From contig NZ_CP014164.1 of NCBI RefSeq assembly GCF_001543285.1, positions 868,001-932,000 of the forward strand: 64,000 nucleotides of DNA, written 5' to 3'. Every line of letters begins with the position of its first letter. Within the stretch, counting starts at the first letter, position 1. A model generated the notes under the pieces. The model did no database searches. It saw nothing but the letters and a program-made list of their open reading frames with translations, and was not told the origin of the DNA. Made by a program: the position numbers and the translations under genes. The DNA comes from Aerococcus viridans (lineage in GTDB: Bacteria; Bacillota; Bacilli; Lactobacillales; Aerococcaceae). This document shows positions 35,172-44,147 of the stretch, piece by piece.

Positions 35172-35633
35172 TTAATGGGTTTCTGGATGGTGGATACATT
35201 GACCGGGCGCACAATTACAAGTAACATGGTCAACGTAAGTGGCTTGGTCTAGGGCATTGAGGATATTATTCTTCATCTTATCGTCTAATACAGAGGCTTG
35301 AATAAGTGCAGAAATTACCTTGTCAGCATCGGTATTGCACCAACCATTTAATAGGGTCTGTGCTTGGTTTTCTAAGGCAGTGTCTTCATCGATTGCCGGA
35401 CGGTAAATAAATGATTTACCGTTTTTAGTCGTTTCTAGCCAGTTCTTTTTAGTTAGGCGACCAATTAAGGTCTTAATCGTTGCGGCTTTCCAATCTTTTT
35501 TGTCCTCTAACGAAGCGATAATGGTGCGGGAATTCGTTTCTTTTTGCGCCCATACGACCCGCATGACTTCCCACTCAGCAGCGGAAACATCTTGGAAATC
35601 TTGTCTTTTTTCTTGGATAATATTGCTTGTCAT
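35172..35633 (-). CDS. copY: CopY/TcrY-family copper-responsive repressor
   Basis: This 153-residue BlaI/MecI/CopY-type repressor has an N-terminal winged helix (SAAEWEVMRVVWAQKETNSRTIIASL and ATIKTLIGRLTKKNWL). The C-terminal tail contains CNCAPGQC followed by IHH, a shortened version of the Cu/Zn-binding CxCxxxxCxC motif of CopY. In Enterococcus, Zn-CopY binds cop boxes and Cu(I) releases it. One cop box (35684-35693) lies in its own promoter region. No copper ATPase or chaperone gene is nearby, so its other targets must lie elsewhere. GAAAGGAG precedes the ATG. Confidence 0.88.
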   Translation of the reverse strand: MTSNIIQEKRQDFQDVSAAEWEVMRVVWAQKETNSRTIIASLEDKKDWKAATIKTLIGRLTKKNWLETTKNGKSFIYRPAIDEDTALENQAQTLLNGWCNTDADKVISALIQASVLDDKMKNNILNALDQATYVDHVTCNCAPGQCIHHPETH

Positions 35634-35683
35634 CGCTGACTCCTTTCAGTAGTAGATATCAGATGGTTGAATCAATTTAAGTT

Positions 35684-35693
35684 TACATTTGTA
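35684..35693. promoter_or_regulatory. cop box operator upstream of copY
   Basis: TACATTTGTA matches the CopY operator consensus TACAnnTGTA. On the minus strand it overlaps a promoter-like pair (TTGCGT, 17 bases, TAAACT), consistent with autorepression. Confidence 0.75.
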
Positions 35694-35699
35694 GATGGT

Positions 35700-35970
35700 T
35701 AAACGCAAGTGAAATGGATTTTCTGTAGTTAATTTATAATAATAGATTTGCAAAAAATAGACTTAAAACATTTTTTGTATAAATCATCTCATAATTTAAA
35801 ATAAAATTTTCAAGCAAAAGATTTATTTGTGGGCAAAAAAGGCCCGAATAATTATTTATGCTTCAGATGAATTGCCTTAATTGTTGGCTTAGACTGATGA
35901 TTGTATTTTATAATAACGTCTGGCTATCTGGATTGATATATTTTTTCCTGAAACAATACCGGTCTTAAAT
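35700..35970. other. AT-rich stretch between copY and nrdI
   Basis: I see no gene, repeat or hairpin I can support in this part of the 433-base gap. The cop box lies on its copY side and the nrdI promoter on its other side. Confidence 0.5.
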
Positions 35971-35972
35971 AG

Positions 35973-36001
35973 TTGAAATTACAGAATGAACAATATATAG
36001 T
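35973..36001 (+). promoter_or_regulatory. Promoter of nrdIEF with a possible NrdR box over the -10
   Basis: TTGAAA (35973-35978), a 17-base spacer and TATAGT (35996-36001). ACAATATATAGT across the -10 resembles half of the NrdR-box pair found at ribonucleotide reductase promoters. A second box at the usual spacing is not clear. Confidence 0.55.
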
Positions 36002-36017
36002 TATGTGTAACATAAAT

Positions 36018-36048
36018 ACACCACTACATGTAGTGGTGTCGTTTTTTT
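36018..36048 (+). terminator. Terminator-like hairpin in the nrdI leader
   Basis: The perfect palindrome ACACCACTACATGTAGTGGTGT is followed by CG and seven T residues. It lies between the nrdI promoter and its ribosome binding site (AGGAGGA at 36053-36059), with no other + strand gene upstream. This suggests attenuation of the nrd operon rather than an ordinary gene end. Confidence 0.6.
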
Positions 36049-36066
36049 GAACAGGAGGAATGTGAT

Positions 36067-36438
36067 GTGAAAATTGTGTACATGTCTCTTACCGGACAGA
36101 CACACAAGTTTGTAAATAAACTTGAAATGGATAGCCTGAGAATTACAATGGATAATGCTTTTCAAGAAATTAACGAACCCTATATCGTGATTGCTCCAAC
36201 TTATGATATTGAAGTAACCGAAATACTAAATGATTTTATTGAAACTGGCCAAAATCTAACGTATTTAAAAGGCGTTTGTGGTTCAGGGAATCTAAATTTC
36301 AATGAACTTTATTGTTTTACTGCAAAAGATCTAGCAGAAGCGTATAATGTACCTTTGCTGTTAACTTTTGAATTCCAGGGAAATGTAAACGACGTTACAA
36401 TTATGAAAGAAAAGGTGAATGAAATTGGACCAACCTAA
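36067..36438 (+). CDS. nrdI: NrdI flavodoxin-like protein for class Ib ribonucleotide reductase
   Basis: This 123-residue NrdI-like flavodoxin activates the dimanganese cofactor of NrdF. The start MKIVYMSLTGQTHKFVNKL carries the FMN phosphate-binding loop (SLTGQTHKF). PYIVIAPTYD and GVCGSGNLNFNELYCFTAKDLAEAYNVPLLLTFEF follow as in the family. The start is GTG at 36067 after AGGAGGA. It overlaps nrdE by 20 bases, so translation is coupled. A terminator-like hairpin stands in its leader. Confidence 0.94.
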   Translation: MKIVYMSLTGQTHKFVNKLEMDSLRITMDNAFQEINEPYIVIAPTYDIEVTEILNDFIETGQNLTYLKGVCGSGNLNFNELYCFTAKDLAEAYNVPLLLTFEFQGNVNDVTIMKEKVNEIGPT

Positions 36439-38602
36439 AGCAGTAGTACAAGAAAAAGAAATTACATATTTCAAGCTGAATAACGAAGTTAACCGTCCAC
36501 TAGACGGAAAAATTCAAATTGAGAAGGATAAAGAAGCGGTACGGGCCTACTTTTTAGAGCACGTTAACCCAAATACCGTATTCTTCTATACTTTAGATGA
36601 AAAAATCGACTACTTAGTTGAACATGACTACTTAGAAGAAGGCTTCTTGAATTTATACGACCGTGAATTTGTGAAACGTTTAATGCAGGAAACGTATGAC
36701 TTCAAATTCCGTTTCAAATCATTCATGAGCGCCTACAAATTCTATACACAATACGCACTAAAAACAAACGATGGTAAACGTTATTTAGAGCGTTACGAAG
36801 ACCGTATCGTGTTTACTGCTCTGTATTTAGCAAATGGTGACGAGCAAGTAGCGAGCGATTTACGTGATGAAATGATCAACCAACGATACCAACCAGCGAC
36901 ACCTACCTTCCTAAATGCGGGTCGTAAACGTCGTGGAGAATTGGTTTCTTGTTTCTTAATCCAAGCAACAGATGACATGAACTCAATTGGTCGTACAATC
37001 AACTCAGCACTTCAACTATCTCGTTTAGGTGGTGGGGTTGGGGTTAACCTAACAAACATTCGTGCAGCCGGCGACCCAATTAAGAAAATTGAGAATGCTT
37101 CTTCAGGTATCATTCCAGTCATGAAATTACTAGAAGATTCATTCTCTTACTCTAACCAATTGGGGCAACGTAACGGTGCAGGTGCAGTTTACCTTAGCGT
37201 CTTCCATCCAGATGTTGTATCATTCTTATCTGCGAAAAAAGAAAACGCTGATGAAAAAATCCGTGTGAAGACTTTATCACTAGGTCTAGTTGTACCCGAT
37301 AAATTCTATGAATTAGCAGAAAAAGACGAAATGATGTACTTATTCAGTCCTTATGATGTTGAACGTATTTATGGTAAACCTTATGCCTATGTCAACATTA
37401 CAGAAGAGTATGATAACTTGGTAAACAACCCAGAAATCAAGAAATCAAAGATCCGTGCGCGTGATTTAGAAGACGATATCTCTAAATTACAACAAGAATC
37501 TGGTTATCCTTACATCATCAATATCGATACTGTAAATGACCAAAACCCAATTGATGGGACAATTGTCATGAGTAACTTGTGTTCAGAAATTTTACAAGTA
37601 CAACGTCCTTCAATTATCAACAACGACCAGACATTTGAAGAATTAGGTACAGATATTTCATGTAACTTGGGTTCAACAAATATCAATAACTTAATGCATT
37701 CACCAGACTTTGGTAAATCAGTTGATACAATGGTTCGCGGTTTAACATATGTAACAGATGCATCAGCTATTGACGTAGTACCTTCAATTAAAAAAGGTAA
37801 TGATTTAGCGCATACTATCGGTTTAGGAGCAATGGGACTACATACTTATTTTGCCTTAAATGAAATGCACTATGGTTCACCAGAATCGATTGAATTTACA
37901 GACAAATACTTCTTACTATTAAACTACTATACTTTAGTAGCATCTAATAGAATCGCTAAAGAACGTGGTGTCACTTTCGAAAACTTCGAAAACTCAACTT
38001 ATGCGACAGGTGAATATTTTGACAAATACATCAATGAAGAAACAACGTTTGAATTTGAAAGAGTTGCAGCGCAATTTGAAGGTATTCACATCCCAACTCA
38101 AGAAGACTGGAAAGCCTTACGCGCTGCCGTTCAAGAGCATGGTTTATACCACCAAAACCGTTTAGCAGTTGCGCCTACTGGTTCAATTTCTTACGTAAAT
38201 GAAACAAGCTCAAGTTTACATCCAATCATCCAATTGATTGAAGAACGTCAAGAAAAGAAAACTGGTAAGACTTACTATCCAGCACCATTCTTAAGCAATA
38301 AGACGCTACCTTATTACCAATCTGCCTACGATATCGACAACCGTCGTATTATCGATATTTATGCAGCTGCTCAACAGCATATTGATCAAGGTATGAGTTT
38401 AACCTTATTCATGCGTTCAGATATTCCTGCAGGTTTATACCCTTGGAAAGAAGGGCGTACAAGCAAAATGACGACACGTGATTTAAACATCTTGCGTCGT
38501 TACGCATGGAAACGTGGCATCAAATCCATTTACTACGTACGTACATTCACAGACAATAACGAAGAAGTTGGCGCAAATTACTGTGAAAGCTGTACTGTTT
38601 AA
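36419..38602 (+). CDS. nrdE: Class Ib ribonucleoside-diphosphate reductase, alpha subunit
   Basis: This 727-residue NrdE is the catalytic subunit that reduces ribonucleoside diphosphates. It has the redox cysteine in GELVSCFLIQ, the radical-site segment NLCSEILQ, the glycine-rich LSRLGGGVGVNLTNIRAAGDPI loop, APTGSISYVNETSSSLHPI, radical-transfer tyrosines near IKSIYYVRT, and a C-terminal CESC pair for thioredoxin or glutaredoxin reduction. No ATP-cone is present, as expected for class Ib. It forms nrdI-nrdE-nrdF; nrdH is not in this operon. Confidence 0.97.
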   Translation: MKLDQPKAVVQEKEITYFKLNNEVNRPLDGKIQIEKDKEAVRAYFLEHVNPNTVFFYTLDEKIDYLVEHDYLEEGFLNLYDREFVKRLMQETYDFKFRFKSFMSAYKFYTQYALKTNDGKRYLERYEDRIVFTALYLANGDEQVASDLRDEMINQRYQPATPTFLNAGRKRRGELVSCFLIQATDDMNSIGRTINSALQLSRLGGGVGVNLTNIRAAGDPIKKIENASSGIIPVMKLLEDSFSYSNQLGQRNGAGAVYLSVFHPDVVSFLSAKKENADEKIRVKTLSLGLVVPDKFYELAEKDEMMYLFSPYDVERIYGKPYAYVNITEEYDNLVNNPEIKKSKIRARDLEDDISKLQQESGYPYIINIDTVNDQNPIDGTIVMSNLCSEILQVQRPSIINNDQTFEELGTDISCNLGSTNINNLMHSPDFGKSVDTMVRGLTYVTDASAIDVVPSIKKGNDLAHTIGLGAMGLHTYFALNEMHYGSPESIEFTDKYFLLLNYYTLVASNRIAKERGVTFENFENSTYATGEYFDKYINEETTFEFERVAAQFEGIHIPTQEDWKALRAAVQEHGLYHQNRLAVAPTGSISYVNETSSSLHPIIQLIEERQEKKTGKTYYPAPFLSNKTLPYYQSAYDIDNRRIIDIYAAAQQHIDQGMSLTLFMRSDIPAGLYPWKEGRTSKMTTRDLNILRRYAWKRGIKSIYYVRTFTDNNEEVGANYCESCTV

Positions 38603-38634
38603 TCGATTGCACTTGGAATAAGGAAGGAACACAC

Positions 38635-39606
38635 ATGACGAATTTTAATGAAAATCCTTATATTGCTATTAACTGGAATGATATTGAGGATATGATTGAC
38701 AAGTTGACTTGGGAAAAGTTAACAGAACAATTTTGGTTAGATACACGTATCCCATTATCAAATGATTTAGATACATGGCGTACATTATCAGCTAGAGAAC
38801 AAGACATGATTGGAAAAGTATTTGGTGGTTTAACACTACTAGATACTTTGCAATCTGAAGATGGTATGGAATCACTTAAAGCATCTATCCGTACCCAACA
38901 TGAAGAAGCGGTTTACAATAACATCCAATTCATGGAAAGTGTACATGCTAAATCGTATTCATCTATTTTCTCAACTTTAAACACACCTAAAGAAATTGAT
39001 AAAATTTTTGCCTGGACACGGGAAAATGAATTTATCCAATACAAAGCGAACCGTATTAACGGTATTTACCAAAACGGTACTGATTTACAAAGAAAAGTGG
39101 CTTCGGTATTCCTAGAATCATTTTTATTCTACTCAGGATTCTATGCACCACTATGGTACTTAGGAAACGGTAAATTGCCAAACGTCGCTGAAATTATTAA
39201 ATTGATTTTACGTGACGAAAGTGTCCACGGTACTTACATTGGTTATAAATTCCAAATTGCTTTCAATCAATTATCGAAAGAAGAGCAAGAAGACATGCAA
39301 AACTGGGCCTTCAGCTTATTGTTTGAATTATATGAAAACGAAGCGAAATACAGCGAGTACATCTATGATGACTTAGGCTGGACTGAAGATGTGAAAATCT
39401 TTCTACGTTACAATGCCAATAAAGCATTACAAAACTTAGGATTTGATCCATTGTTCCCGGATACAGCGGATGATGTAGACCCTATCGTTATGAACGGTAT
39501 TTCTACCGGTACTTCAAACCATGACTTCTTCTCACAAGTAGGTAATGGTTACTTACTAGGGCAAGTTGAAGCCATGTCAGACGAAGACTACGAAAAATGG
39601 ACCTAA
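38635..39606 (+). CDS. nrdF: Class Ib ribonucleoside-diphosphate reductase, beta subunit
   Basis: This 323-residue NrdF houses the Mn/Fe-tyrosyl radical cofactor. The metal ligands can be placed in LQSEDGMESLKASI, MESVHAKSYSSIF, ESFLFYSGFYAPLWYL and ILRDESVHGTYIGYKF, with the C-terminal tail needed for NrdE binding. Length is the norm. AAGGAAGG precedes the ATG 32 bases after nrdE. The operon ends at the terminator 39627-39663. Confidence 0.97.
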   Translation: MTNFNENPYIAINWNDIEDMIDKLTWEKLTEQFWLDTRIPLSNDLDTWRTLSAREQDMIGKVFGGLTLLDTLQSEDGMESLKASIRTQHEEAVYNNIQFMESVHAKSYSSIFSTLNTPKEIDKIFAWTRENEFIQYKANRINGIYQNGTDLQRKVASVFLESFLFYSGFYAPLWYLGNGKLPNVAEIIKLILRDESVHGTYIGYKFQIAFNQLSKEEQEDMQNWAFSLLFELYENEAKYSEYIYDDLGWTEDVKIFLRYNANKALQNLGFDPLFPDTADDVDPIVMNGISTGTSNHDFFSQVGNGYLLGQVEAMSDEDYEKWT

Positions 39607-39626
39607 AATAAAATATTGGCTACATG

Positions 39627-39663
39627 AAAATCGCGCCTGTCGAAAATGACAGGCGCGATTTTT
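39627..39663. terminator. Terminator of nrdIEF
   Basis: AAAATCGCGCCTGTC pairs with GACAGGCGCGATTTT around GAAAAT and is followed by a T-rich tract. It lies between convergent genes and may serve both strands. Confidence 0.85.
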
Positions 39664-39683
39664 GCATGTTTTTTTGTATATAC

Positions 39684-40631
39684 TTAATCATGAATGGTTT
39701 TTAGTTGTTTCTTAAACCAATTATTGATTATTTGGTAAACGGGTCTAGTATTGCCGTACATTAAACATTCATGACCGCGATTTTCAAACATCATAATTGT
39801 GACATCATCAAAACCAGAACGGGTGAATTCTTTAGCCAGTTTGTGGGTTTCTTTACCACCATTAATTAGTGGATCGTTACGACCAGCAATAATGGCAATT
39901 GGTAAGTCCTTCCGGATGTTTCGGGTCCAGCTGGGTAAAGTTGCCTTATGGGCAATTTTTACCAACTCTGCAAAACCGTTATTGGTGAAAACAAAGCCAA
40001 CTAGCGGCCAATCCCTATCTTCACCATTTTTAGGCGGATACCAATATTCTGGAAAAGCATTGGCAACAGCAGGGTCATCAGTTAGGCCCGTACCGAATAG
40101 TTTTTGATGGATATAGTAATTGTAGGCATCTGGATGCAAGGTATTTAAAATAGGTGCTAAGGCTGCACCTGTCGCGAAAATAGGGCTATGGGTGTTCGTC
40201 CCACTCAATAATACGCCGTCTACTTCCTCACTATATTGACCAAGATATAAACGGGTTATATATGCCCCCATTGAATGACCTAACACGTAATAGGGTAAGT
40301 CGGGATAATGTTTCTTGGTTGCTTGAACAACTCGATGTAAATCTTCAACCATGACTTTAGCAGCATCCGTTGTGCCAAAATAGCCTAAACGGTTGTGTTC
40401 TTTAGCTTGTCCTCCATGGCCAATATGGTCATGGGCGATGACTAAAAAGTTTTGGTCCACAAATGACTCAGCTACTTTTTTATAGCGACCACCAAATTCT
40501 GACATCCCATGGACAATATGGATAATGGCTTTTGGATGATCGGCGTTTTGCCAAGCGTAAACAGGGATATAAGGGCGGTCAGGTGAAGCGGATGGAATAG
40601 TTACAGTGTTATAGTAGTCTAATGCAAACAT
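39684..40631 (-). CDS. Alpha/beta hydrolase, monoacylglycerol lipase-like
   Basis: This 315-residue alpha/beta hydrolase of the serine aminopeptidase S33/monoacylglycerol lipase (PldB-like) type carries the oxyanion HGMSEFGGRY, the nucleophile elbow LGHSMGAYITRLY, the acid in AGRNDPLINGG and the catalytic His in ENRGHECLMYGN. It has no signal peptide, so it is cytoplasmic. A lysophospholipid or monoacylglycerol substrate is likely but not proven. Confidence 0.9.
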   Translation of the reverse strand: MFALDYYNTVTIPSASPDRPYIPVYAWQNADHPKAIIHIVHGMSEFGGRYKKVAESFVDQNFLVIAHDHIGHGGQAKEHNRLGYFGTTDAAKVMVEDLHRVVQATKKHYPDLPYYVLGHSMGAYITRLYLGQYSEEVDGVLLSGTNTHSPIFATGAALAPILNTLHPDAYNYYIHQKLFGTGLTDDPAVANAFPEYWYPPKNGEDRDWPLVGFVFTNNGFAELVKIAHKATLPSWTRNIRKDLPIAIIAGRNDPLINGGKETHKLAKEFTRSGFDDVTIMMFENRGHECLMYGNTRPVYQIINNWFKKQLKTIHD

Positions 40632-40719
40632 AATTTCCCCTCTTTTTTTTCGATTAAGTCTATTATAGTGTCTTCTATGTTAAAGCACAATTAATAGGGA
40701 TATATAATTTATGGAATAG

Positions 40720-40752
40720 AAAAGGCCTGCGACAAAACGTCACAGGCCTTTT
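40720..40752 (-). terminator. Terminator of the recU-pbp1A operon
   Basis: AAAAGGCCTGTGAC pairs with GTCGCAGGCCTTTT (G-U allowed) around GTTTT, with T residues after the stem on the minus strand. Confidence 0.8.
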
Positions 40753-40793
40753 AAAATATTGTTATATCATAGACTCAGTTGGTAATTCCGGTC

Positions 40794-43250
40794 CTAAGCA
40801 GCTTCGTCTGCTTCCTCGTCCTCAACATCCCCGTCGTCGCCAGTGTCTGCTGGTCTAGAAGATGATGAAGCACTTGGTTCAGTAGTAGGTGATGAAACAC
40901 TTGAAGATTCCACTTCACTCGAAGGTATTTCAGCTTCAGAACTTTCACTCACACTAGACTCAGAAGACTCACTTTCAGAGGAGATTGATTCTTCGCTCGA
41001 TTCTGCAGCTGATGAAGAACTTGAGCTTGACGATGAAGAAATTGAACTAGAAATAGAACTTGAGCTGCTTGATGATGCACGGCTAGAAGATGATGAAGAT
41101 GATTGTACAATCGCATTTCCAGATGCTAACCATGCTTGGTAATCTGAATACAAGTCATCGTTAGCCAAACCAGTTAAGATTTGTGATGATGGTGTCGCGT
41201 TTGTAGGGAATTCATCTGGTATTGCATCTTTGACTAATTTCACTTCATGTACTGAATCAGGCTGTACCCAATCCGCATTTTCTGAAGTAGTGGATAAGTA
41301 TCCCATAATTGCTTGGTATAGGTAACTTACAATGTGTCTATCTGACCCATCAATATAGCCAACTTCATCGGTAGAGAATGGGTTATCATAACCAGTCCAA
41401 ATGGATAGGGCGTAATCAGTCGTATAACCTGACATCCAAGTATCGGGTACCGCACTTGAATCAACGCCGAGTTTAGCAGCCTCTTCTTTGGTATAGTTTG
41501 TCGTACCTGACTTACCAGCTTCCGCTAATCCAGGAGCATGGTAATTAGTAGATAAACCATATGAAGTATCCGTAAAGTTATCTTTCAACATGTCCGTTAC
41601 CATATAAGCAGTTGAATCTTCCATGGCTTGGGTGCTTGTTGAATCAATCGTGACTTCTTCACCATCGAAAGTTGTAAAGTAATCAACCGCACGTGGTTGG
41701 TTGTATTCACCGTAATTCCCCAGTGTCGCAAAAGCTGCACTTAGTTGTAACGGGGTGATTTCACCACCAATAGCGTTTGATTCAAGAACACCATCCCCAT
41801 CGTTTAACACAATCCCCATACCTTGTAGGAATTCATCTACTTGTTCAGTACCTACTTCTTGCAACAGTTTTAAGGCTGGAATATTACGAGAACCGATTAA
41901 AGCTTGCCGAAGTGTAATAGTTCCTTGATACAAGTTATCCCAGTTATTAATCTCTGTCCCATCTGAATAAGTATACTCTTCATCTTTAATAGAAGATTCG
42001 GTAGAGTAGTTTAGATATTCTATAGCAGTTGCATAGTCCGCAAATGGTTTAATAGAAGAACCAACACTTCGTTCTAACTGCGTTGCCCGGTTATAAGACA
42101 ATTGTCCTTCTTGGTTGCGTCCGCCGTATAGGGCTAGGATATTACCCGTTTTTGTATCCACTAATGACGCTGCAGCTTGCATGTTGTCATTTGTGAAGTA
42201 ATAACCATCTTCATCCTCGATTGTATTGTAGATTTCGGTCATGGCATCCATATCTAAATGCGTATAGATTTGTAATCCATCTGAATACATATCATACCCT
42301 GCTTCTTCCACTTCATCAGCAACCACTTGAATATAAGAGTCTAACATAATCGCAGTCTCAGATTGTTCAGTAGACTCAGTGTCAATATCTTGTAAACCAT
42401 CTTCAATTGGTGTGGCTACTGCCTCGTCGTATTCCTCTTGCGTGATTTTTTCATTTTCCAACATCTCTGCAAGTACTAAGTTTCTTCTTTCTTCAGCAGC
42501 GTCAGGATCTGAATATGGATCGTAAGCGTTAGGTGCTTGCGGCATACCAGCTAATAGGGCAGTTTGGGCTATTGACAGCTCACTTAAGGATTTACCATAG
42601 TAAACTTCAGCAGCAGTCCCCATACCGTAAACACCGTTGGCCATGTAGACCTTATTAATATAAAACTCAAAGATTTCTTGTTTTGTGTAGTCTTGTTCTA
42701 ATTGAATCGCTAGCCAAATCTCTTGGACTTTACGTTTATAAGTTTGGTCTTCCTCCTTAGTTGAAAAAGAGGTAAGCTTCACTAATTGTTGGGTTAGCGT
42801 TGAACCACCTTGAGTAATGCCACCAGCTTTTAGGTTGGCTAAGAAAGACCCAGCAATACGAATCGGGTCAAACCCGTTATGCTCCATAAAGCGTCGGTCC
42901 TCAATCGAGGTGACGGCGTCAAAGGTTGTTTGTGAAATATCACTTTCGTCAACGATTATTCGATCGTTTTGACTAGTTTCATAGACAATGTTACCTTCAT
43001 TGTCATATATACTAGATGCGATGGTACCGTACAAATCTTCTTCGGTGAGTGTAGGACTATCAGAAATCCAGGAATAGGCAACGATTGAAAGGGCTACCCC
43101 AACTACTACACCGACGCCAACAATACCAAGTAAGATCTTTTTCCAAAGGGCCATGCCAGAGCGGTTAGACTTACCTCGCTTACCTTGAATTTTTTTAGAC
43201 GACTTGCGATTATTTTGGCTTCGTCGTCTTGAGTTTTGATCTTGACTCAT
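40794..43250 (-). CDS. pbp1A: Class A penicillin-binding protein PBP1A with a Ser-rich tail
   Basis: This bifunctional 818-residue class A PBP has a basic cytoplasmic tail, one transmembrane helix (about residues 38-62), a GT51 glycosyltransferase domain (EDRRFMEHNGFD, GGSTLTQQLVK), and a transpeptidase domain (SxxK as SSIKPF, then SRNIPAL and KSGTTNYT). The last about 110 residues are a serine- and acid-rich low-complexity tail, probably spanning or attached to the wall. ATG at 43250 is preferred over an upstream in-frame GTG because AGGAG lies 8 bases before it. It follows recU in the standard Firmicutes operon. Confidence 0.95.
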   Translation of the reverse strand: MSQDQNSRRRSQNNRKSSKKIQGKRGKSNRSGMALWKKILLGIVGVGVVVGVALSIVAYSWISDSPTLTEEDLYGTIASSIYDNEGNIVYETSQNDRIIVDESDISQTTFDAVTSIEDRRFMEHNGFDPIRIAGSFLANLKAGGITQGGSTLTQQLVKLTSFSTKEEDQTYKRKVQEIWLAIQLEQDYTKQEIFEFYINKVYMANGVYGMGTAAEVYYGKSLSELSIAQTALLAGMPQAPNAYDPYSDPDAAEERRNLVLAEMLENEKITQEEYDEAVATPIEDGLQDIDTESTEQSETAIMLDSYIQVVADEVEEAGYDMYSDGLQIYTHLDMDAMTEIYNTIEDEDGYYFTNDNMQAAASLVDTKTGNILALYGGRNQEGQLSYNRATQLERSVGSSIKPFADYATAIEYLNYSTESSIKDEEYTYSDGTEINNWDNLYQGTITLRQALIGSRNIPALKLLQEVGTEQVDEFLQGMGIVLNDGDGVLESNAIGGEITPLQLSAAFATLGNYGEYNQPRAVDYFTTFDGEEVTIDSTSTQAMEDSTAYMVTDMLKDNFTDTSYGLSTNYHAPGLAEAGKSGTTNYTKEEAAKLGVDSSAVPDTWMSGYTTDYALSIWTGYDNPFSTDEVGYIDGSDRHIVSYLYQAIMGYLSTTSENADWVQPDSVHEVKLVKDAIPDEFPTNATPSSQILTGLANDDLYSDYQAWLASGNAIVQSSSSSSSRASSSSSSSISSSISSSSSSSSSSAAESSEESISSESESSESSVSESSEAEIPSSEVESSSVSSPTTEPSASSSSRPADTGDDGDVEDEEADEAA

Positions 43251-43274
43251 GCATATCACTCCTAGTATGTTTAT

Positions 43275-43889
43275 TTAATTTTGATAATTGGCTGCAATCA
43301 TTTCATCCACAGCTGCTAAATAGTCAATTCGGGGCTGATACCCCATGTTTGCTTGGACACCTTTAGATTGAATTCTCTTTAAAGGGATCGCAGTAATGTC
43401 ATTGGCTAAAAAGGCAGTCCAGTCTTCCAGTAGCGCCCTTATAGGGTATACATAGGCTTCATCACGTTCCTTAAATAGAAAAAGGATAAAACAAATCCCA
43501 CCATGATTAGCACAATTTGTCATATGATCTATTTGATGTTGATGAATATTATGAAGCGGGAACTTAGTTTTAAGGTTGGTTTGTTTAGCCTCAAAATCTA
43601 GATAGTGTCCATTATAGATACCATTATAATCTGTTGTGGAAGCTGTACGATAGTAGGCTTCAGTTATCACAGCGCGACTTCTTTTTGGATAGTCGACTGA
43701 AACAACTTGGATTGGTGTCGGCTTTTTGTGAATAATAGCTTTGTCACGCAATAAATACCACTGGTTGGTTTGATTAATCATTTCCTCCAGTTTCATACCG
43801 CGCTTGGCAAAGTTTGATTTCCCTCTAGAAGAAGCGGATAGTGAACGATTCGTCTTAGATTGGTAGACTTTACCGTTTGGATACCTCAT
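43275..43889 (-). CDS. recU: Holliday junction resolvase RecU
   Basis: This 204-residue RecU cuts Holliday junctions during recombination and chromosome segregation. The start MRYPNGKVYQ and the motif SSRGKSNFAKRGMKLEEMINQTN are typical. The nuclease core includes TDYNGIYNGHYLDFEAKQT with the catalytic Asp/Glu-x-Lys arrangement, then FPLHNIHQHQIDHM and GYQPRIDYL. ATG at 43889 follows GGAGGTCATC. It is the first gene of recU-pbp1A, with 24 bases between. Confidence 0.95.
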   Translation of the reverse strand: MRYPNGKVYQSKTNRSLSASSRGKSNFAKRGMKLEEMINQTNQWYLLRDKAIIHKKPTPIQVVSVDYPKRSRAVITEAYYRTASTTDYNGIYNGHYLDFEAKQTNLKTKFPLHNIHQHQIDHMTNCANHGGICFILFLFKERDEAYVYPIRALLEDWTAFLANDITAIPLKRIQSKGVQANMGYQPRIDYLAAVDEMIAANYQN

Positions 43890-44147
43890 GATGACCTCCT
43901 TCAGAATATGGCTCAAAAAATTGACACCATATTGAGTCTATTTTATCCTATTTTGAACTTATACCATAGTTTTAACACGGATTTTAATATAAAAACAAGA
44001 ATTATCCTCTCTTATAGTATAACATTAATGGCATTTTGGCTCATTAACTAGACAATTCGCCAGTTTTAGTGTAGTATTTTATGATGTTAAGATTATGCAT
44101 AAAAGCGTAATCGATTAGTAAATATAACTAGAGTTAGGGGAATTTAA

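Noticed and set aside
40843..41142. Long + strand open frame rich in Glu, Asp, Ser and Leu opposite the end of pbp1A
   Set aside because: It is the complement of the serine-rich tail codons of PBP1A and has no ribosome binding site or family pattern.
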